This document shows positions 5,887-9,424 of a DNA stretch of 9,424 nucleotides, in pieces. This DNA is from an uncultured Eubacteriales bacterium (lineage in GTDB: Bacteria; Bacillota; Clostridia; Oscillospirales; Acutalibacteraceae). The first letter of the stretch is position 1. The number at the start of each line of letters is the position of its first letter. The notes under the pieces are model-generated. The model made no database searches. It was given only the letters and a program-made list of their open reading frames with translations, and was not told the origin of the DNA. The position numbers were made by a program, and so were the translations under genes. The DNA lies in contig ONPH01000068.1 in the NCBI GenBank assembly GCA_900319655.1, positions 1 through 9,424 on the forward strand, given 5' to 3'.

Positions 5887-6567
5887 ATGGCAGATTCAAG
5901 AGACAACAAAAACAACCCTAATTCATATAATGACAACTACGACGGAAGCAGAAAGGAAACCTCCGCTCCGCTTTCGAGAGAAGCAAGGCAGAAGAAAGTC
6001 GCTCAAATTCAGAAGGAGCGCAAGCAGAAGGCTAAAAAGCAGAGAGCTATCGCAATTGCGGTAGTCGCAGGAATTGCGGCGATAGCCGTGGCGAGCTTTA
6101 TAATCTTCGGAATTGCTTCGAACAACAAGTCAAACTCTTCGGCTCAGACGGCGACAACTTCATCTGTTTCAAGCACAACGGCGACAACCGCCACAAAGAA
6201 GGCTGAGACCAAGGCGACAAGCAGCGTAAACTCAGGTCAGAGCACTCAGAACGAGGAGAGCAGCTACGTTCAGTCGAGCAATGTTGACAACAACGTATCG
6301 AGCTATGGCAACAACACAAACAACAACACAAACAACAACGCAAGCAGCAACTCAAGCTACGACAACAGCTCGAGCAGCAGCGAGGACGCAAACTACGTTC
6401 AGCCCTACCAGGATTCGAAGATTAAAAACGGCGACGGCAGACCTGCGGCAGGAGCCGACGGCGCCGGCAACGGAATTAACAACATCGACAACAACAAGCC
6501 TGCAAACAACCAGTCGCAGGCAGGCGACGGCGACGTAAACTACGTTCAGCCCTACAACGGAAACTAA
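5887..6567 (+). CDS. Single-pass membrane protein with Asn/Ser/Thr-rich extracellular tail and NYVQPY repeats
   Basis: No family is recognised in this 226-residue protein. Residues 1-53 are hydrophilic and very basic near the membrane (REARQKKVAQIQKERKQKAK, 31-50). One helix follows (54-76). By the positive-inside rule the rest faces outside. Residues 78-226 are low in complexity, rich in Asn, Ser, Thr and Gln, with an NNTN-type repeat near 142-153. NYVQPY occurs twice, after EDA (169-174) and at the very end after GDGDV (218-223); a related SYVQSS sits at 126-131. The evenly spaced tyrosine motifs in a flexible tail look like ligands for a binding partner at the wall or septum, but this is a guess. 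ATG 5887 is fixed by AAGGAG eight bases upstream. It is a single-gene unit. Confidence 0.88.
   Translation: MADSRDNKNNPNSYNDNYDGSRKETSAPLSREARQKKVAQIQKERKQKAKKQRAIAIAVVAGIAAIAVASFIIFGIASNNKSNSSAQTATTSSVSSTTATTATKKAETKATSSVNSGQSTQNEESSYVQSSNVDNNVSSYGNNTNNNTNNNASSNSSYDNSSSSSEDANYVQPYQDSKIKNGDGRPAAGADGAGNGINNIDNNKPANNQSQAGDGDVNYVQPYNGN
6310..6345 (+). repeat. 12-base tandem repeat inside the Asn-rich tail
   Basis: AACAACACAAAC occurs twice in a row (6310-6333) and is followed by a diverged third unit AACAACGCAAGC (6334-6345). The units are in frame and encode NNTN, NNTN and NNAS, so copy number changes would lengthen or shorten the tail without breaking the gene. Confidence 0.75.
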
Positions 6568-6572
6568 TTTTA

Positions 6573-6697
6573 GGCAATACCGCATAATTCAGGTGTGCGG
6601 ATTGCGCAGCAAGATTTTTCGTCAGGTTGTACAAATAAATCAAGGTAAGGCTGACGCCTTGCCGAGATTTGCGCGCCTTGAATTGTGCGGTGTTGCC
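6573..6697. mobile_element. MITE-like palindromic element, 125 bp, with TTTA flanking repeat
   Basis: The left end GGCAATACCGCATAATTCA (6573-6591) and the right end TGAATTGTGCGGTGTTGCC (6679-6697) are inverted repeats matching at 17 of 19 positions. The direct repeat TTTA lies on both sides (6569-6572 and 6698-6701), as a target-site duplication would. The inside has more complementary pieces: CGTCAG (6620-6625) with CTGACG (6651-6656), and a compact hairpin GGTAAGGC-TGAC-GCCTTGCC (6644-6663). There is no room for a transposase. A structured RNA is the alternative reading. Copy number in the genome would decide. Confidence 0.6.
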
Positions 6698-6710
6698 TTT
6701 AGACAACAGC

Positions 6711-6744
6711 AGAACCCGAGGCGCAACGCTTCGGGTTCTTTTTT
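6711..6744 (+). terminator. Rho-independent terminator downstream of the Asn-rich gene
   Basis: AGAACCCGAGGCG (6711-6723) pairs with CGCTTCGGGTTCT (6727-6739), 13 pairs with one G-T wobble around a CAA loop, followed by TTTTTT. The 125-bp palindrome lies between the gene and this hairpin, so the mRNA carries it. Confidence 0.92.
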
Positions 6745-6750
6745 CTCTGA

Positions 6751-8451
6751 TTATGATGTTTTACTGTCAATATTCTCCTTAATTTGCTTAAACGAAACGC
6801 CGTATTTCAGCGCGATATCCTTTGCGTAGCTGATACCCTGCGGAGGAAGCAGGCTCACCTTAAAGCTTCGCTCACCGTCGTGAACGCCGGTGACAAGGCT
6901 CGCCGCCTTGCTCGTACCCTCAACCTCGCTGTTCATTTCATCACAGCTTCGCGCGAGGTCGTGCATATGGGTATTAAAAATCGCTCTCGCGCCGAGGTAG
7001 CGCATCGCCTTTACTACATCCTTTGCGATGAACAAGCCCTCGGTTACGCTGGTAGTCGCAAGGCTTTCGTTGAGCAGCATTATGCTGCGCGAGGTCGCGA
7101 CGTCAAAAATCTCGGAAAGGCGCTTACTCTCCTCTCCGAGCCTGCCGAGGTCAACGGTGTCGTTCTCGTCGGCAGGAAAGTGGGTATAGATGTTATCGCA
7201 CGGACTTATCGCGGCGTATGAGGCAGGAACGTAAATTCCGAGCTGACCGAGCAGCATAGCCAGTCCCCACGCCTGGGTAAAGATTGTCTTTCCACCCCTG
7301 TTCGGGCCTGTCAAAATGAAAATCCGCTGCTCGTCGTTGAACTCAATCTCGTTAGTGATGATATTAATATCCTCGCCGTTAACCTTATTGATGACGAGCT
7401 TTAGGTTGTATAATTCCCTAAAAGAACAATTCCTTTCGTCGGGTTCGAGGATAACAGGCTTGCACATAGGCATACCCGTCTCCTTAATTTTATCGACAAG
7501 CTCCGCCCACCTTACATAAAATAGAATCTCGGGCAACAGCTTTGTAAGCGTGTAGCCGCTTGTGTTTACATAGCGGCGCAGGGTTGATTTTATCTCATTC
7601 GTCGTGTGCTTCAAAATATCGGTCACAGGTTTTTTGATAGCCTCGGAGAGCGGATCGTCGCCTGTAGCCGGAGCCGCCTCCATATCCATTCCGAAGTACG
7701 CCGCCGGAGTTTTCTTGATATCGGCAAGAGTTTTTGTGCTTTTTCTTTCGTTTGCGGGGTGGAACTGCTTGATAGAGCTCACGTCGTTGCCGTGCGTAAG
7801 TCCGTCCTTTTGGTTGGCAAAGTTCATAAAGCGCTTCATCAGTCCCGAATCGGTAAACTTTGTGTCGTTCAGCGATATAACGCCTGCCACCCTCGGGCGC
7901 AGAAAAGCGTCGAGGTTAACGCCGATTGTAATTGACTTGAGCGCTCTTGCCTTCTCGAGCGTTTCGTCAATATCCTTTTTCAGCTCGTCAAAGCCGCTGT
8001 CGCGCTCAATGTCCGTCACCATCTTCTTCAAGGAAAGCAAGCCCTCGGAGTGAATATCCAAGCCTGAGAGCGTGTCCTTGATCATTCTGATACAGCTTAC
8101 ATAGTCGTCAATCTCTCGGATTCGATTAATGAGCGACCAGAGGTGCGACGCCTCCTGGTCTTTTTGAAAGCGCTCCAAATCGCGCAAATCGGCAAGCTTA
8201 AGCGTTAGCTCAATCATGGCGTCGCGGAGCTTTGGGAACCGCAAAAAGTCGTCAAAAACGTCGCAGCGATAGCGGATTACCTCAGGATCATCGGTAATCT
8301 TAATCATAGCGCTTTTAATAAGCTCCTGCTCGGTTTTTTGGTCGGTCAGCGTCCCGGTGATGAAGTCGATAGAAAGGTCGTTTACCGCTTCATCGGTTAA
8401 AAGCTTATAATTTCGGTCTGCCCCTTGGGGAAACATCAGGCTGTAGTCCAT
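6751..8451 (-). CDS. MutS-family ATPase without the mismatch-recognition domain
   Basis: The 566-residue protein has the core and ATPase domains of the MutS superfamily but begins well after where the mismatch-binding domain would be. Residues 1-365 are mostly helical (clamp and lever-like). The ATPase follows: Walker A LTGPNRGGKTIF (380-391), the MutS signature DLGRLGEESKRLSEIF (434-449), Walker B region IMLLNESLATTSVTEG (457-472) and the switch histidines NTHMHDL (493-499). In Walker B the usual Asp-Glu is Asn-Glu (N461-E462), keeping the catalytic glutamate. It is not MutS1, and the Smr nuclease end of MutS2 is absent. A role in recombination or structure-specific DNA binding is inferred. 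I use ATG 8451 with GAGGT seven bases upstream; a TTG at 8466 is in frame, but the ribosome site lies inside that extension. Confidence 0.88.
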   Translation of the reverse strand: MDYSLMFPQGADRNYKLLTDEAVNDLSIDFITGTLTDQKTEQELIKSAMIKITDDPEVIRYRCDVFDDFLRFPKLRDAMIELTLKLADLRDLERFQKDQEASHLWSLINRIREIDDYVSCIRMIKDTLSGLDIHSEGLLSLKKMVTDIERDSGFDELKKDIDETLEKARALKSITIGVNLDAFLRPRVAGVISLNDTKFTDSGLMKRFMNFANQKDGLTHGNDVSSIKQFHPANERKSTKTLADIKKTPAAYFGMDMEAAPATGDDPLSEAIKKPVTDILKHTTNEIKSTLRRYVNTSGYTLTKLLPEILFYVRWAELVDKIKETGMPMCKPVILEPDERNCSFRELYNLKLVINKVNGEDINIITNEIEFNDEQRIFILTGPNRGGKTIFTQAWGLAMLLGQLGIYVPASYAAISPCDNIYTHFPADENDTVDLGRLGEESKRLSEIFDVATSRSIMLLNESLATTSVTEGLFIAKDVVKAMRYLGARAIFNTHMHDLARSCDEMNSEVEGTSKAASLVTGVHDGERSFKVSLLPPQGISYAKDIALKYGVSFKQIKENIDSKTS

Positions 8452-8457
8452 AGCGTT

Positions 8458-8462
8458 ACCTC
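8458..8462 (-). promoter_or_regulatory. Ribosome site that fixes the MutS-like start
   Basis: GAGGT on the minus strand lies seven bases before ATG 8451. The longer frame from TTG 8466 would place this site inside codons 2 and 3, so the shorter protein is preferred. Confidence 0.65.
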
Positions 8463-8483
8463 GCAAAACTAAAATACAGTTTA

Positions 8484-8512
8484 ATTATATAGGATTGGGT
8501 ATATTTTTACAA
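8484..8512 (-). promoter_or_regulatory. Promoter of the MutS-like gene
   Basis: On the minus strand TTGTAA (8512-8507) is followed after 17 bases by a perfect TATAAT (8489-8484). The start of transcription is expected near 8477, about 26 bases before the ATG. Confidence 0.75.
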
Positions 8513-8587
8513 GAGTTTTTCGTTCTTTTTCATAAAAAAATCATCATAAATATAGTTATTATTAACGGTGATTTACAAATGAAAATA

Positions 8588-8596
8588 TGCTAAAAT
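8588..8596 (+). promoter_or_regulatory. Possible extended -10 promoter of the Cache lipoprotein gene
   Basis: TGC TAAAAT (8588-8596) resembles an extended -10, with a poor -35 (GTGATT) 17 bases upstream. A second candidate, TATAAT at 8604-8609, has no good -35 and would leave a very short leader. Either could be used. Confidence 0.4.
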
Positions 8597-8619
8597 ATAG
8601 ATGTATAATTATATTTAGG

Positions 8620-8625
8620 AAAGGA
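8620..8625 (+). promoter_or_regulatory. Ribosome site that fixes the lipoprotein start
   Basis: AAAGGA ends eight bases before ATG 8634 but only two bases before the in-frame GTG 8628. The spacing favours the ATG. Confidence 0.65.
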
Positions 8626-8633
8626 ACGTGACT

Positions 8634-9398
8634 ATGAAACACAAAAAACTTTTATCCGTAATATCCGCGTCGGCGGCGGCTTTGATGATTGCGGCTACAA
8701 TGAGCGCTTGCTCAGCCTCAGGCTCGGGCAATTCTACGCTCAACGCAAACAAAGACTACGCGACAAAGGTTATTTCCGACTTCAACTCAAACTCAAAGGC
8801 GGCTGAATTTGAATTTTCGGATCAGGCATACGCCAAGGGCGGCACAGCGGCTATGCTGTTCAAGCCGGACATCTCCGCCGAGGATTTGCAGCAGGTTGCG
8901 AGAAACCTGTTCCTCACAAGCATTACCGTCACCAATGAAAAGGGCGACATCGTAGCTTGCTATCCCGAGGGAGCAGAGAGCGGAAAGATTAAGGACTCCA
9001 AGGACAAGGCTGTATTTAACAAGGTTGTTAAGGGAGTATCCGAAAAGTATATGACCGATCCGGTTTACAACGCAGAGGACGGCACATACGCGGTTCTCGC
9101 AGGCGTTAGACGCAAGGACGCCGACGGCGCTGTTGTAATCGGCTATAACACCAAGGACTACGCCGCAGTTACCGGCACAGACCTCGCTAAGCTCTGCGGA
9201 GCAAACGCTGTTGTAATTAAGGACGGCGCAGTGCTCAGCTCAACGCTCGAAGACGTTAAGGCAGAGGGCAAGCTCGAGGATCTCGGAATTTCAGCCGACG
9301 ACCTCAAAAAGGACAGCTTCACCGTTAAGGTAGGCGACAAGTCCTACAGCGCGATAGCTTCTACCAAAGGCGATTTAACTGTTATTTGCGCAGGTTAA
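8634..9398 (+). CDS. Lipoprotein with a Cache-like sensor domain
   Basis: The 254-residue protein opens with a lipoprotein signal: MKHKK, a hydrophobic core (6-21) and MSAC, making Cys26 the likely lipidated residue. A short Ser/Gly linker follows, then a mixed alpha/beta domain. Residues about 100-165 hold ITVTNEKGDIVACYPEG, a long helix and YAVLAGVRRKDADGAVVIGY. Residues about 180-254 hold NAVVIKDGAVLSST and end in GDLTVICAG. These strand patterns look like the two lobes of a double-Cache ligand-binding domain of the kind outside chemoreceptors and membrane kinases. In those, a membrane helix follows; here a stop codon comes at about that place. The role is thus likely binding a small ligand at the cell surface, perhaps passing it to a partner. 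No similarity search was possible, so the Cache call rests on pattern only. Confidence 0.6.
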   Translation: MKHKKLLSVISASAAALMIAATMSACSASGSGNSTLNANKDYATKVISDFNSNSKAAEFEFSDQAYAKGGTAAMLFKPDISAEDLQQVARNLFLTSITVTNEKGDIVACYPEGAESGKIKDSKDKAVFNKVVKGVSEKYMTDPVYNAEDGTYAVLAGVRRKDADGAVVIGYNTKDYAAVTGTDLAKLCGANAVVIKDGAVLSSTLEDVKAEGKLEDLGISADDLKKDSFTVKVGDKSYSAIASTKGDLTVICAG

Positions 9399-9424
9399 AA
9401 ATTAACTTTTAAAACGAAAAGCGA

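Noticed and set aside
5745..5936. 63-codon minus-strand frame upstream of the Asn-rich gene
   Set aside because: It covers the promoter and ribosome site of the plus-strand gene and has no ribosome site of its own.
6784..8053. Long plus-strand frames (145 and 149 codons) opposite the MutS-like gene
   Set aside because: They are antisense shadows of a gene whose ATPase motifs are intact; codon bias of the real strand explains their openness.
8449..8466. TTG start five codons upstream for the MutS-like gene
   Set aside because: The only ribosome site lies inside the extra codons, so ATG 8451 fits better.
8628..8633. GTG start two codons upstream for the lipoprotein
   Set aside because: Spacing from the ribosome site is only two bases; ATG 8634 has eight and gives a cleaner signal peptide.

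Overview
The window looks like chromosomal DNA from a Gram-positive gut-type Firmicute, probably a Ruminococcus-like member of the Clostridia. The clues are Shine-Dalgarno sites close to AGGAGG before nearly every gene, sigma-A-type promoters in AT-rich gaps, SpoIIE/RsbW/STAS signalling proteins, a lipoprotein signal, and many Lys, Asn and acidic residues. The genus is an inference from style; no marker gene settles it.

Region 1 (1-3102, minus strand) is one operon read right to left: a membrane-anchored SpoIIE-type PP2C phosphatase, an RsbW-like ATP-binding kinase, a STAS anti-sigma-antagonist, and the N-terminal 256 residues of an adenylate-forming enzyme that runs off the window. The first three form a complete partner-switching module. 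No sigma factor is visible, so the linked adenylating enzyme is a candidate output. An extended -10 promoter drives the operon and is back to back with a second promoter for the plus-strand genes.

Region 2 (3269-5399, plus strand) holds a six-helix membrane protein of unknown function and a second membrane gene (3954-5322) whose frame is broken twice, each time in a run of A. Restoring one A in each run gives a 456-residue protein: a DUF308/HdeD-like membrane half joined to a domain with the His...Asn-Cys layout of permuted papain-like hydrolases. A strong hairpin terminator follows.

Region 3 (5550-5729, minus strand) is a complete tRNA-Ala(GGC) unit with its own promoter, encoded CCA and terminator.

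Region 4 (5804-6744, plus strand) is a single-pass membrane protein with a long Asn/Ser/Thr-rich tail and two copies of NYVQPY. Its promoter is flanked by paired GTCA repeats. Between its stop codon and its terminator lies a 125-bp palindromic element with 19-bp terminal inverted repeats and a TTTA flanking repeat, which resembles a MITE.

Region 5 (6751-8512, minus strand) is a MutS-family ATPase that lacks the mismatch-recognition part. Region 6 (8588-9398, plus strand) is a Cache-like lipoprotein transcribed divergently from it. No CRISPR array, rRNA, phage gene or transposase was seen. The least explained items are the partner-switch/adenylation operon, the frame-broken DUF308-papain fusion, and the MITE-like hairpin.
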